A stretch of 64,000 bases of DNA from Membranipora membranacea. Its lineage: Eukaryota; Bryozoa; Gymnolaemata; Cheilostomatida; Membraniporidae. This document shows, in pieces, positions 24,701 through 39,398 of the stretch. The stretch covers positions 5,458,001 to 5,522,000 of the forward strand of contig OU612065.1 of assembly GCA_914767715.1 (NCBI GenBank). The letters are read 5' to 3'. A program made the translations under genes and the position numbers. Each line of letters starts with the position of its first letter. Positions within the stretch are counted from its first letter, which is position 1. The notes under the pieces are model-generated. The model was given only the letters and a program-made list of their open reading frames with translations. It did not search any database and was not told the DNA's origin.

Positions 24701-27700
24701 AATACTTTTTGTGGAAGATGCTGGAGGACAAACAAAAATATACAACAAGGGATAAAGATTAGAGTTTGTCAAAAAAATTTGTTGTCAAGAGGGGATGATC
24801 TATAGATTCCTTGAGTTTCTTTGTTTAGGTGATGATGACATGTGTGGCTGTATTTGCATGACACCTTGGATACAAAACGGAAACAGATCATTGTTAGGAT
24901 ATTTAGCTGATCAAGTCTCATGGTCTGATTTTCATACTCATTCATCATAAATTACCATTCTATCGACAATACTTCTGGATGTTTTTGAGTTTCCTTTTTG
25001 TTCTTTTACAATGGCTGGCAGTATGCTGGTTCTTTAGAACAGTGACGAGTTGTTACCATAAGGATTTGTAACCTCACACCAGAGACAATCGATTACATGT
25101 ATGGTATCTGATCCCATTGCTAATACAGAACAAGTTAAGTGACAGTAAATCTTGTCCTATGAGAAAAGCATTCTTCGTGCATATTAAAGGGTATTCCAAT
25201 TTATAAGCGGAATATTCTGTTCTGTGAATAATTATGTATTGTCTCCTCCTGTTTTCGGAGCAACCTTGTACTGTTAGCTGCTGCGGTAGAACGATGACAA
25301 TCATTATCATTAGTGAATATATGATAGATATGGTAGGCTTGTTTGTGTCTATGTGATATATCAAGAGAGTTCAAGACACCTCAAGATTTCAGCCTCCAAT
25401 TTAAATATACTCAAACCAAAAACTTTTGACTTTTCCTATAGAACCTTACTGGTAATTTGGTCTAGAATTTAGGCGTAACTTATCTTGTAGTCTGTACAAA
25501 GACAGGAAGAAAATAAATCTTCGAACTTCACTTTAGCTTTATGATTGAGAGATAAGTAGAAAACTCATAATTTTTACCAAATTTGTTGGCATAAGTTATT
25601 GGATAAATTATGTTGGTATAACACAATAAATCCACCTTACATAGCAATAAAATGTAAATCATGGGAAAATAATCATCAATGGGTTTGTCATTAAGAAAAA
25701 AATGATTTATGGCCCAGTCACCAGAGCATTGCGATGAGGCAGAGTATCGACAGTGATAGGGTCTATGAGTGACAGCTCTAATGTTATATGACAGCTGCTG
25801 ACAAGTGAGCTGAGGAATAATGTGATATACAGGCAGTTCATTCTCCATCAATTTTTTGAGTCGCAAAAACTGTCATCGCAATAAGCATGATAATCTGAGC
25901 AGAAAATAGACTCTATCCACCCTTTCTTATTGGCTCAGAATTGATGTGCAAGACATTATGGTGGTAGGGTGGATTGATAAGAGCCCGGACTTGCAACCTC
26001 TCATGGACTCAATGTATAAATTTCTCCATCTCCACAAAACACAGACAGTCTCATTAACATGAATGTTCGATTACTCAAATACCAATAACCTGGAAACCCT
26101 GACAAATTTGAATGTAACGATTTAATTTATGTGCATAAATGACAAAGAAAGGCAGAAAGTAACGAAATCATTTACATGTCTCCACAGAGCACACAGCCAT
26201 CACCGCCTAAGTATTGCCAAGAAGAAGATGTTTTTACAGTACAGATGTCAGTCCACTAACCTAAATCGCAGAATTTATTTGGCAACCCCACAACTGGCAT
26301 TGTAATCATATTTGGGAATAAACAGCACTCCGCGCTGGAGGAAGAATCAGACACAATATGACACAATTATCTGAGACTGGTACAGAGTCAGAGATGTGAA
26401 GCATGACTAGGCAGGTCATCGTGTACTTTTCATGAGGGCAATTTTTTTTATTTTTAGAAAATTAACAGTGTGGCACGGCGTTAAATCTGACACTTCAGGA
26501 TTTGGTTTAACTGGCTTCCTCTTAGCTTTGTATAGGGAAGCTTTGTCATTTTGCAATGTACTTTGACATATGCCTCACAGCCAGGGTTATACAAGAACTG
26601 AGATTATTTGATTTTCAGCTTGATACCTCTCCTTGAGTGCTGGTGGCATATCCTTATGATTCATATGACATGACACCAGTAAATTTGTTGACTATCTGAA
26701 CAAACACCTTTGTTAATCAAAAAAGCATGCGATGGCGTTACCGCTTTTATTTTTTACATGTGTCACTAATAGCACAAAAACCAACACAACCTCTCCTCAG
26801 TGGTGGCAAAGATGGCTCTTAGCATTATAATACCCCTTTCCCACCTGTCAATCACTAACCACAAAGTATTCATGACACTTTACCCATAATCCTTTCACTT
26901 TATATGCTAATGCATATACATGCCCATTATAATTGGCTAAACACTTTTGCTATTAGGCTACTATCCCACTGACTTCAGTATAATGAATAGCAAGTTAGGG
27001 GTAGGAGGTATAATTTTTATCCAACTGTGTGAGACTTCAATTCACAAGCTCTAGGATTACTCAGGTACAGTTAGGCGATACCCTTACTGACCAACTTTCA
27101 CAATATCATAGTTGGAGACTGGAATTTGCCTTTAACATAGTGGGCCCTACACAAAAGTAAGCTAGATTGGATTTTCATCACAACCACGCTGCTGCATTGC
27201 GCTGCCTGTCCCGATTAGGTATCCCAGTATCTAATGTATCAGCGACACATTATATTTGGACTATCTTATTTAAAATAAATGATCTACCTTGTTTGACAGG
27301 AGTCTTGTCAAATAATCTGATACAAAACCGGTAAGTACTATCATATTTTTCTCTGTACTGAGTGTACTGAGTAGTAAAAAAATCACACTTGATATGCTGA
27401 ACGAACAGGTCTATTATTATCTCATGTCAGTGCCAATATGCCAAAGTGCCATGGCAGGATTAACCTATTATCGATGCTTGAGATCTGCATTTTCAGTGTA
27501 AAGCCTTTCTGGTGTAATACTGGAGAAAATGATTTGCTAAGCCTTACAAGAGCAATTTTTCACTTGAATGCTTCTTACACACCCTAGGCATAGAATTATC
27601 ATTCCCTATACACATCATTACAGTTATTATACTAAGGATGGCTGGATGCAAAGTGGCACTGTCGTGCTAAATATCCTGGCTATTATTATACTCTAAACCT

Positions 27701-29315
27701 CTAAATGGATAACTTGTGATTATTGCTTGCAGTAGAGCTTATTTTACACCTTTTTGATAGGTGAGTTTATGGAAATAGATTAACACCTTTGGCTCTTTTA
27801 TGGAGTTGGTGTTGATTGTTTGTTGTTTCACTTTCATCTTCAGCATGTGAACCAGCCTCTCAATTCCAGCATCATTGCGTTGATAAAATAGCTTGCCATC
27901 AACGCCAGTTTGCTGCAATTTAAAAACATTGGAGAGCACTGCATTAGATTTTGAGTGGTAACAGTTTGAGAGGAGAGGGAATCAATACTGTACTTTGTGT
28001 GCGATGACCACCTGGTGCATGCCAGTTCAGGCAGCCTGCTGTGGAAATGCTCATTATCCATACAAAGAATAAGAGAGGCGATATCCTTCTGTCAATTTCG
28101 CTTCAATACTGTGAGAAACTATTACAATGAGTTATAAAAACATTGTCTCGTCAATTAGAGAGCTGTCAGAATTGAACATTCACTTCAGCCATTATGTGAG
28201 CATGGCTTTAATTTTTATGAAAATCCAATAAGTTGCTTTATTAGACTTTGTAGTGCTTATCTCCCAGCTGGGTATCTCATTCTAATAATGAGTTGTTCTT
28301 GTATTTAATGGTGAGATGGCTGGCTGGATGTCCTGATTGTGCAGTAAATTATTTTAGTGTCGGGATTATTTCTGGTGCTGTTGCTATATTGTTTGTACAA
28401 GGTCATGCTGGGTTTCTATGATGGAGGGCAGCATAGTTTATACACACTCAGCTCTTTGTTTGGCAATGTATCAGCTTGGAAAACTTAGAAAGCAGTTTAG
28501 TTTACTTTCATACTTTGTTCAGCAAGGTTTGACTGTATAATCAATATTTGATATACCTGTACATAGACATTGGTCATTAGCTAAGTACCCTTTGCTTCAA
28601 TCAGCTTGCCATTTTAAAGTATCGACTTGAACAGTGACAATCATTATCCAATTGTGAGTTACACTCAGTAGTCAGGATCCTTGGCTGTGGATGTATAGCT
28701 CTACTCTGCAGGTAGTAATGTAGTGTCATTGACTCCTTCTCAACATTTACTTTTGATCTTTACTCGACTTTGATCTATCGGTTTAATCAGTAAGTCACTT
28801 GGTGACGTTTCATTTCAGATTAATTGACTTTTGACTTTAGCGAGCAGCTGGGTTTTTCCAGGGATGCTCGCTGGTTCTACAAGTTCCTGTTGTAAAATAT
28901 TCAGCGTACGCAAAATGTGATTGTAGTAAGGGAAGGTATGGCCATAAATTATGGTATCCCATTTTTTCTGATAATATATGGCAACATTTCACCAAACCTG
29001 TGGCGATGAGGTGTCGGCGATGAGGTGTCAGGGAGTGCAAATTTTAGGCAATGGGGTGGCAAAACACTAAGTTACTAATCACATATTACAGTGAGTCAAA
29101 TATCACACTTAGCAACTGAGATCGCCTCTATGGAATGATCCGTTTTTCTTCTACCCTATTCAACACTGCTCAAGAAAGTGTCAATCTGTTGACAATAAGC
29201 AAACAGATTTTTATCTCATTTTGATTCAGAACTTTCACAATGTTAAATGTCACACCGCTCGGAGCTGTTTTGTGTTGGTAGTAAATCTAATGCAGTAATT
29301 CTCGCCTTTTTCCAG
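21790..29315. other. intergenic region between divergent MADD and FGFRL1
   Basis: I see no convincing exon, RNA gene or transposon in these 7.5 kb. Open frames are short and unconserved in appearance. A possible non-coding MADD leader exon lies just above 23119: on the minus strand the sequence reads GGCTGTGGG followed by GTGAGTC, a strong donor. A 14-bp unit GGCGATGAGGTGTC occurs twice in tandem near 28992-29022. Promoters of both genes must lie here but no motif is clear enough to call. Confidence 0.5.
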
Positions 29316-29369
29316 GTTACAAACTGACAGTGGTGGCTAACAGGACAGGAGGTTATAGACAATCATAAT
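29316..29369 (+). promoter_or_regulatory. FGFRL1: FGFRL1 5' UTR part of first coding exon
   Basis: A splice acceptor with a good pyrimidine tract (CTCGCCTTTTTCCAG) ends at 29315, and the ATG follows at 29370. This indicates an upstream non-coding exon and a spliced leader region, as for MADD and EXOC6 in this window. Confidence 0.5.
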
Positions 29370-32300
29370 ATGGATAAGGGACACAGGCTATATCATACTC
29401 TGCTAGTACTTCTGTCCTCTATTATATACATCACTGGTGAGTTTTACAGATACGCTGTATCGGCCGTACATCTCTCCGTTTAAATGAGTTTTTGTGTTAA
29501 CAAAGGCGTAAATACATCGTCTATGTCCGAGTCAATTTACCCTCATAATAGACATGTATGTAGATAATGATAAGTTGCTGCACTTACATGTAGTTCTTTG
29601 TATGTTCAGAATTGTGACCTTGCTCTATGAGGGGTTGATTATGTGGTCAATTTGACACTTTGAAACTAAAATGGTACCAGCAAAATGAAAAACTATCAAT
29701 CGCATATCTACATGGTAGAGTAAAGTGTTGCTTTGCCTGAGGTTTTTGACACCAAAACAATGTGGTAAAAATTTCACAAACATCCATAGGTTGACTTTCA
29801 ATAGTAAATCACAACAACAAACAGCAGCAGCCTGTTGTTTTGTATGCAGTCTAACAGCAGCTGTATAAAGCGTCAGCAGTTTATATCAGTCAGTACGAGA
29901 CGTTGTGTTCAACTCTCCTGTTGTACTAACTGGTGCCATATCAGTAATTGTAAATTTAGACAAGCTTCTCCCATTACCATCTGAGTATGCATGCAAATAT
30001 TTGAGAGAAAAAAGGTGACGCTTGTAAATGTTGACTAGGCTAGTGATATCTTGTAAATTTGATCCGAGTAAAAGTATACCATCTAGCCAATAAACAAACT
30101 AAGCTTATTCAGTATAAAACCGAGCTTTATGAATAGATGAGGAATCTAACTGCCCTCGGGTGTCCAACATCTACAATCTAACTGCATTCCTAGTAAAGTG
30201 ATTGAATTTTATCTTGAAACCACTACCCTGTAATATTAGGCTAATCTATGTTTTAAATCCAAAATACATAGAGCTTGATGACTTAATTCTACAGGGAAGC
30301 GGCAAATCACTGATAGATGTTACGGGTAGTGTTCAATTCGGGGCAATTTCTAAACCTAATGTTGTCAGCATTGACATCACAATCATTTTAATTTCGGTAA
30401 TAACAAATATTCCTGTGTGAACGTGAAGCTGCCCTGTCTAGTATGACTAATACACAATGCTACACAGGCTCTTCAATATCAGCCAAACGGCATCTGTTTT
30501 GGGACTGAAAGCTACGCCAACTTGAGAGTCATTATCATTTTCATAAGTGGATGTGGCCAACCAAAACTTGACCATGCAGTCTATTGCGAAAAAGCTATTA
30601 TCTTGAGATGAATTTACTGCAAATTAGCCCCCTCCTGCTTGTTTGTCAAAAAGCTAGTCTTCAACAACTTTCACTAACATGAGAGCCCAACAAGCTTGTT
30701 AAGGTAGTCTAGGTCTAAATGCCAGTATATTAAATAAATTGCAAATTCGCATATCATACGGGTTTTTACTCTTGGCAACCTGCTTATCTTTTTACACCCA
30801 AAAGTTATAGCGAAACATTCGTTAAGAGATAAAGGGCAGAGAAATTAATAGCGCTCACAGGGTGTTTTCAATGTGCAAATGTTTGCTTTTACTCAGTTTT
30901 GGTAATTTTATCTTAATTCACAGTGTTTGCGCTGAGCTTAGGGTTTGAATGTGATAGCCTGGCTTTAGCTCACAAGACTTGTTAGAAGATAACAAAACTT
31001 ACTCCATCGTTAGACCTGTGAATTTGGTCCGATGGACACCAGGGTACCACCACTGGAGGCCAAACACTGAGCTGCATATCTTTTTTCATCTGATAATGTT
31101 AGCACAGTGGTCAGCCTCTAGGCTGGCATTGTTTGTGTCAGATAGTAATGAAGCCAACACAAACATGACAAAGGGCAGCCACTCAGCGGGATTTCGTCTA
31201 CTCAACACAGCATTAATCTGCAGTCAATCCCGACTTCACAGCATCTCGATACCACTTCTATATCTTGCAAGCTCAAATTTCATCAACAATTTCATTTAAA
31301 TAATCCCAGTGAATGACAGCCTAATCAAGGCGGTGTAAAATGGCAATTTTGCCTATCCAGTAGGTATGAAAAGTTAATAATAATATTCAAGCATAAGTGT
31401 CACCAAATGGAATTTCAATATTGGTGCGGATAAAAATTCATATTACGAAAGTAATGAAGGCTTATGTTGACTGCACATTGTGTTAGCTGCGAAGAGCCTG
31501 TACAGGCATTAGGATTTCTCACACTATTTTTGTGTGTTCATACCTTATTGAGATACCATTAAAATGAATACTTAATTTCATATAATGTAATCCCCTATTC
31601 AGCAAAGGTGCTGTAGCAATAAAGCTTTCTTACTTGCCAAACAAGATTTCACTAAGCCCCTTTAAATACTTAAAACCATCTTATAGAACATATTCTTAAC
31701 AGACTTATTTTTCCAGTGTTTGCAATTCTACTTTGGAGTGTTAACAATCCTTTACCCTTTGTCAACAGCTAGTGAAAGTGACCATGCATTATCTTAATGA
31801 CTGGACAAAACTGCAAACTTTTGAAGAACCAGTTTTTCGTAGGTGTGAAGTAAAGAAACCAGGCAAAAATATGAAAAGCGCTGCCAACTGGCTGTTGAAT
31901 ACAGTATCACATAATCTGCTCCAAGAGTCTACTCAAATACAATTGACTTAAGCTACTTTCAGTCTAGGTGTCACTCAATAATTGTATCTCTAGGGCTTGA
32001 GTAAATGACCACAAAAAATGTAATAGCTGATATATATTAGTAATGGGTGTGTCACGGTCACCAGAATTGGCTACACTCCCCAAATTTTATAATATTATTG
32101 TTTTTAGCCAAATACATATCCAGCAACTGCTCCCGCAAGTTCATTAGTAACATCATTGGAATAATTAAGTTTCCCATAAAAAATGGTAGCAATTAATTAC
32201 ACTAATTTCTTAATAAATGGCTTCCGTGTTGAAAATAATATTATCACTTTCGATAACTAAGGATGAAGCAAAGTCATATAAAAAACATACAACTACCCAT

Positions 32301-35300
32301 GCTGTAATCATAGATATACCGCGTAATAATTTAATAATGAGTCTATTCAAATCTCTATTACAGAGTGTGAGAGGGCGAGAGGACACAGTGAGATAGTGAA
32401 CGCTAGGATAGGAGAACAAGTGGCTCTCACCTGTCCTGACACAGCTACATTCGTGAACTGGTACAAGGATGGAAGAGAGCTTTCAGAGACAGAGTATGTC
32501 AGGATAAGAGAAGACACCCTAAGAATAAAAAATGTAACTCTAGATGATCAAGGCACCTATAGCTGTAAACCTATAGGTGGCTTTGGAGCAGTACAATCCC
32601 AAAACAACTACACTCTCATCATCTACAGTGAGTCTCATGCTGACTTCTTTGTTTCATGATTTTTCACGTCCGTTCATCACCAGGATACTGTCCTGGTCTG
32701 CTAAGTGATGGCAGGTAACAGTGTCCCAGGGGGAAGCAACTCAACCAAGGATGCTCATTTTTGTCTGAACTCTCAGTAGCCAAGGAGTCAGCTGAATGAC
32801 TCCTTGCGGTAGCTAGTGGCAACTCTTGAAAAGAAAAATTAATGACTGTGTCACCCATCAAAAGCCATCCTGGTCTGTCAAATGATTGGAATTAAACTCG
32901 ATGTCACTCATCTATCAAACCGCTTGAGACACAACTTGCCTGTTGAATATAAGCGATTGGTTTTTCATTGTTGGGAACTTCATGAAACGCCGGGAGCTCA
33001 CCGCCGAGTGCTTTCCAGTTTTCTGACATTCCTCTGCTTGAAAGTAATAACTCGGGGAATCGATCAAAAGTCGTTTATCACCATCTTGTACAGAAAACTA
33101 TGAGGGATTAGGAACCATAATTCTCAGCTCAGTCCTATATCATTACCTATTCTTTGTATGGTTCTGGTTAAAATGTGGAAAAGCCTGTGGAGAGGATTTT
33201 TATTAATTCCTCATTAAGAGTTATGTGTTTGGACTGAGCTGTTTCCCTTTTGACACCATCTCCTTTTTCCTGATGACAAGAGGGCGTATGTGACAAGGAA
33301 TGGCGTTTTTATTTCGACAATATTGTTCTTAATTTATCACGACACCATTTCCACACCCTATTGCTTGTGGTTCTTCTATAGTCGAAGAATCGGTAACGAA
33401 ATATGGTAATTTTATGATTTGCCAATCTTAAAAATAACAGAGTAAAGCAGGTGTCAAGCTCCACCTTAGTCGAGCTATTACCTTACTCAATCATTTTACT
33501 TTATATAAATGCTAATTTTTATGCTCTACTTTTACCAGTGTGCAATGGGATGCTTCGTACATTTATATGGATGAGACTCTGATTTAAATAGAACAGGAAG
33601 GCGATCGCTGGTCATTATAATTTCTGGATCTGAATTTACCCAAATCCCAATTTAATTGAACAGTGCATTGAGATTTTACATAATATAGTGTTTGTATGCC
33701 CTGCTACAACAGGATGCTCTTGTTTTCTTTCTCTAGGTGCAGATGTGTCAGTCTTTCCTGAAAATCCAACACTACATACAACAACTGTACTACCCAAAAG
33801 TAAGTACAGTTCATATCCAGGAATTTATGATAAACTGCTGTATGCACTCATACCAATTTCAAAGCAAGTCATTGGAGAACGGCTAGTGCGTTAGGTATTG
33901 AAGGTCAGCGCTCAAAGGGTAATCTTTTGGCTTCTGGCTGTCACATCCGTTGGCTGGCGGGCTAACAGCGTGATGCCTACAATATCATATTGTGAGGGTT
34001 TCATCAACCTTATGAAGTGGGGCTTGTAATTGGTTGTCGTCAGACACATGACAATGTCAATCCAACTGCCACTTTCAAAAATGTGTCTACGAGTAAATTG
34101 CCGAATAGAAGAACCACAATGCTAATGTTGTACAGCGCCATAGGCTCTTTTGAATAGGAATAAAAAGAAAATTGATGCCATGTCAGTTGAATAATGTAGC
34201 CAATATTACATTCACATGAATAGAGAAGATAAGGTTAGGGTCATGTTACGCCTGCATATGTGAAAACTCCATCACACAAGCGACCAATTCAAACAATTTA
34301 CTACAATTTTTTACATGAAAAAGGTTATACAACTATGCAAACAAACTGTTGTCAGTAGATTTCAATGGCAGACATTTTAATAGTGATAATTTGCAGCCCT
34401 GAATTGATGCACTGTTGCAAGCGCAAAAACTTTTGGCACGTGTTGTTTATGGCACCCATGAGTTATTTTTCTGTTGCGTTATCAGTAATATAACTTGTAG
34501 GTGCTGTCTTTTTCAGAGTGGGTTAAAAGCAGGATAGTTCCAAAATATGCGGATTGGCCCATTTTGTGCTGAGACATTATTGGTTCCCACATATGTATAA
34601 AGCTGAAAGGATAAATTTGCTATTTTAATGCCTGTTAATTGCATCATTATACATCGATGCTATGATTAAGATCCTAGCAATTACATAACGAGTGTACGAA
34701 TCAATGTTTCTAAGCCAGGTAATGATAGGAATAATCAACAATGCTAAGCAAATTATTACTAGTTATTGACTTTCATAGCATTTACCCCATTTTCAAGCCA
34801 TGATTTACAGTAAAATCCATTAACAAACCTGAGGCTTTCTGGTGTGGTGCCAGACCCGCCCCACAAATATGGTTAATTTGCGCTAGCTCATAGTCAAAGT
34901 TAGCATCAAAAATAAGCTGATCATCTTTCAGACATGTGTTGCTTTTAAGACATCTGCTTACTTTCTGATACATTTAATAATCCCTTAGAGTGAACCAATC
35001 TGCTCCAGAGTATGAGGGGAGATTACCTGTGACAGCTTCGAATTAAAGTCTTTATACTTGTGCACGGAAAATGGCTGACAAACTTGGTCTTATTTGAGAG
35101 TCTTTTACTCTGGCTTTTGTAATATCTTGTCAGTGCGCCAAGAAATTGATCATGTATCAAGGTGTTACATTAGTGATGAGGCAGATATCCGCAGTCAGTG
35201 TTTATAGCCAAAACAGCAGTGGAACGTAAAAACATGTATGTATATACTTGTATAAATATATATTTTATCTTTTCCACAGCTCTACCCTATTTTGTCGAGA

Positions 35301-38300
35301 GAAGGTTGCGGGTAGATGGTGTGCAGAGGCTAAACAGAAATCTAAGTGAGACGGTCAGTTTCAACTGTAATGCTGGAGGCAATCCCGCTCCAACGATTGA
35401 TTGGTACAAGGGAGGAGTTAGGATGAACTACCGTCGTCAGAATGTTGTCATTAATGACTACACAATGAAGGTGAAGGATTTGAGGCTGTCCGATGCCGGG
35501 ACATACATATGCAGACTCAGGAACGATATGGGCTCTATCTCCTTCACATATTCACTCACTGTCAAAGGTAAATATGAGCAAGGATTGTGATTTAGTGACA
35601 TCTTGTTAGGGAGAGTGGTTTGTACTTTGCTTGTACTCTGCCTGTTGAAGCGTATAACTGAATGCTGATAGGTCAGGATTCAGGATGAGTCTATGTACTA
35701 ACTAATATCCAGGACATGGCTATCAATGAATAAACATCTATGTGGCTCGGCCAGGCATTCTGACTTATCAAACCTGAAGCCTGTGTGGCCACAAAATCAG
35801 ACAAGGGCATTATTAATCAGTTTAGAATTGAAAGCCTGTTTTTTCTAAAGTAAACAAACATTTTAATACCCAGTTTACAAATTGATAGTGCTAAGAACAC
35901 AAAAGTGATAACAAATCAGTGAAATGAGATAGATGGTGTATAAATTGAGCAAAAAATGAGTCAAGTCTAACTATTTATATTGACACAAGTAGGGAGGGGT
36001 TGAATAAGTGGAGGTGCCAGGCAGTTGTCTAAATAGGAAGACACTTGGCATTCGAGGACATGACAAGCACCGTGCAGGGGTTGTCAGCATTACAAACATT
36101 GATTTTTGTATAACAGAAGTCTGGCGTGTGGTGATGTGATAATTATAATAATGTCAAAGCAGCATAACTGCTTGTGTTTGGAAACTCTCTCGGGAAAGAT
36201 CAAAGGATATGATCGGGCAGCAGTCCCAAAAAAACACTATTCGGAACCATTATAGTAAACAGACAATTAAACTGAGATAGCAGACAGAAGCATAGATACC
36301 CCCTCGAGTTTTGGCATACTTACAAACATAACATTACAACATATCCTAATCTGAGCCATGGCTGCTAGCCTATCTCAGATAAGCTAAACAAGAATTGATT
36401 ATTCTCCTTTACATCAGGATGAAACAATAAATTAATAATTGGAATAATCTTTTAACAATGCAGGAGAGAAGTGCAGACACAGCGGCATAAATTTAGATCA
36501 TTGGGTCTGCTGTCGACAAATAATGAGAAAGCTCCACAGGAATTGAGCGATGTAATTAGAAATAAGAACTTTATATCTGCCAGATGACAGCGGAGTAATT
36601 ATCATCACAATTACAAGACGTACTTATAGGTGTGAATTCAACATCAATTATCGTCTCAGCTTTATCGTTTAATTTTTTTTATTGTAGATCCGCTGGCAGC
36701 GTATACTACCGTTGTCTCTCCTTTTCCCCTCAACACATCAGTGACTCTGGGATCTACGGCTTCACTTCATTGCAAAGTCAGAAGCAACTCAAAGCCAACC
36801 ATAATGGTGAGTGTGAAATAAACAAGGTTCATCATGGTACCATCGAGGTCAAAATACAAACCACAACTACCAGCTGAGGGCAAATCATATTCTTTGTTTT
36901 AATTGACACTCTCTTCCCAACAAAAACACTATAACCCGTAATCACCTGTGAGGAACCATGGAGTGTACCTGATGATTAGCTCAGTCTTATACATAATCTG
37001 GTGCTGACTGGCTAATTAAACATGACATTGATTGGTGCAGTACCCTTACATTTGTCATGCCTGATGATCTGTGAATACAAACATAATGAGACCAGCCGGA
37101 TTCAGGATGACACAAATTAATATGACACGCTGTCCTACTGCAATTCATAACAGTGTATTAACCAAATCACAGAATAGACCTTTACCATGACTGTATCTCT
37201 GTTTGTAGTGGCTCAGGCATGTGACTGCACCAAGTGCTAACGATATGGATGCTCTCATCAATATCAGAGATAAATCCTATATTCTTATCAAGAATGAGAC
37301 TCAGCAGATCGAAAGTGAAGATGACGCATATATGAACAGACTTATAATACCCAACGTAGGGGCGCCAGACCAGGGAATATACGCTTGTGTAGGAATGGAT
37401 AAAAGAGGGAACTTGGATATGAGAGAGGCTCGACTCGTAGTCATCGCTGGTCCAAGTAAGCATCTAATCAATTACTGTCACAAGTGATACAGCTCATTAG
37501 ATTATGCAGAGTTGGGCGAAAACATCGTTAGGACAGTTTTGTAGCTTTCTCTCGGAAAATTGTATGTAAATATCTTTTGGTTGATGGGTGTCTCATATGA
37601 TGAGGAAATTGATTGTTTTCCTCAGTGAGAATATTTACACATTTGGTAGACCAAATGGTAATGAGGATGCAGTGTCCCTATGAATTTATGACTACCTGGA
37701 TTTACCTTTGTGTGTGAAAACTCGGTGATTCACAAGACGATGAACTCCTGATCCTCAGCAGGATGTTCATGGCATGTCACTTCTGGTGCAAGTGCTCGAT
37801 CAAGCAAATCGATCTCGTTGTTGGGTTCAATCAAGATGTGGGAGTTGCCCTTAGACAATACACATGTCCATCGAGTTGCCTCTACCATAACCATACGGAA
37901 ACGGGCTGATGAGGTTGGGGGGAAGATTACACTGATAGGATCTACGCTAGGTACTGCTTAACAATGAACACAAAGGATGCTGTCACTGAATAAATAAGCT
38001 AATTACAAGATGTCAGAAAGTGACAATTGAGAGCATGAAATTGCTCCGAGACAATTATTTTCACACTTGAACGTGTGATGAGCAGTGCTTCTCGACAATG
38101 CTTGATTGGCTGTAATTTAAGGCTGTGCAATTCTAACAATTTATTAGTCCCCCTTGAGAGGTATTCATGAGAATGAATTGGTTAGATACCTGGTAATTTT
38201 CTCAATGATTATCACCACTGATATACTACTACTTAACTATGATGCTCAGAGCAAAATATAGTCCGGAATGCAGAATGTCAAAGATTTTTACTCCATGCTT

Positions 38301-39398
38301 GACTGGCATTGGCCCAGAAAAGTTGTCAAAATTATGCAATCCATTGCACAAAAATGCGTTGGTATATTTCATTAGTCACCCAAACAGTCAATCAGTCTGT
38401 AAGATTCACTAAGCATATCTGCTGCCAAAGTGGTGTTAAGGTGTCAACGAAACCATAGCATTTGATTAATATCATTCGATAATAATAGGACATTAATTTC
38501 AATTACACCCTGATGCAAACTTAGAAGCCATAAATCACAAAAATCAATATTTAAGCTAACTGCACTAAAAATAGAGGCATTTCAGACCATGAAAGCGATA
38601 CCCTATATGTCAGTGCCAGAATGATGTGCTATAAATTTGGGAATTATATTTTATTGAGTACATAAATGAATGCGCTCCATTCATTTATATGACCGATGAT
38701 TTGTTACAGGTACTGCTATGGATACACTAGAGAGTACTACGGCAGATAATCTGATGATCTTTGGTTCACCCTCAGCCACCCTGGCCGTCCTCATAGCCAT
38801 TCCTGTGGTGATAATCCTAATGATAACAATAGCTATTATATATGGACTGAATAAAAAGAAGAAAAATACAGCAAGCAATATCAGACGCCCACCCAACAAC
38901 ATGATGATTGATCATGAGGTGGCCGTACCTCTCAACATGAACGCCAACAATGGCTGTAACATTTATGCTGAACAATATAATGGTAGTAATGGCAGCTATA
39001 ATAAGGTGCCCTTAACTAACTCTGATGCTAGATATGGGGGTGACAAAATGTACCACCCACCAGCATATAGGTCACCAACACCTCAGCAATATTCACAGTA
39101 TATGCAATCAGACGGGAGTTATCGTTCCTCATTACATTATCCACCTATAGCCGCTGTACATCAGCAGTCACTTCGTAAACAGCAGCAGTCTCGCTCTCAG
39201 GGAGATGAGGATTATATGACAGACATTCCAGACTCTGACAGTCACTTCTCTAGTGTGTCTCACACTCGTCCTCAGTATATGTCTAACAATAGGAATCCCT
39301 ACGATGATAGGGATATCCACTCTGACCCTCCAGTTAGTCGTATAGGCCTTCATTGTCCGCCTCCTCCACCAGGCAGCTACTACAGCGGCCAGTGGTGA
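29370..39398 (+). CDS. FGFRL1: Fibroblast growth factor receptor-like 1 (three Ig domains, no kinase)
   Basis: FGFRL1 is a single-pass membrane protein that binds FGFs and heparan sulfate and acts at cell contacts without a tyrosine kinase. Coding exons: 29370-29436 (signal peptide), 32364-32627 (Ig1), 33737-33799 (linker), 35280-35567 (Ig2), 36688-36806 and 37209-37455 (Ig3), 38710-39398 (membrane helix and tail). Phases all join and the sum is 578 codons plus stop (human 504). Ig1 has LTCP, NWYKDG and GTYSCK; Ig2 has FNCNAGGNPAPTIDWYKGG and GTYICRLRN; Ig3 has LHCKVRSNSKPTI then WLRHV and GIYACVG. The Ig3 first half is nearly the vertebrate FGFRL1 sequence and is split by an intron just before WLRHV. 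The helix is about residues 373-397, then KKKK and a tail of about 180 residues, longer than the vertebrate one, rich in Tyr, Asn and Pro, with HPPAY and a final PPPPP run. The vertebrate His-rich end is absent. A canonical FGFR with a kinase is excluded by the stop. Confidence 0.92.
29437..32363 (+). other. FGFRL1 intron 1
   Basis: A 2.9-kb intron separates the signal peptide exon from the Ig1 exon, a layout common in FGF receptors. No coding exon, RNA gene or transposon end is evident in it. Short open frames near 30202-30420 and 30979-31299 have no recognisable content. Confidence 0.55.

Noticed and set aside
30979-31299. Open frame of 106 codons in FGFRL1 intron 1
   Set aside because: No recognisable motif, and composition like the surrounding intron; it is not in phase with flanking exons as an extra Ig exon.
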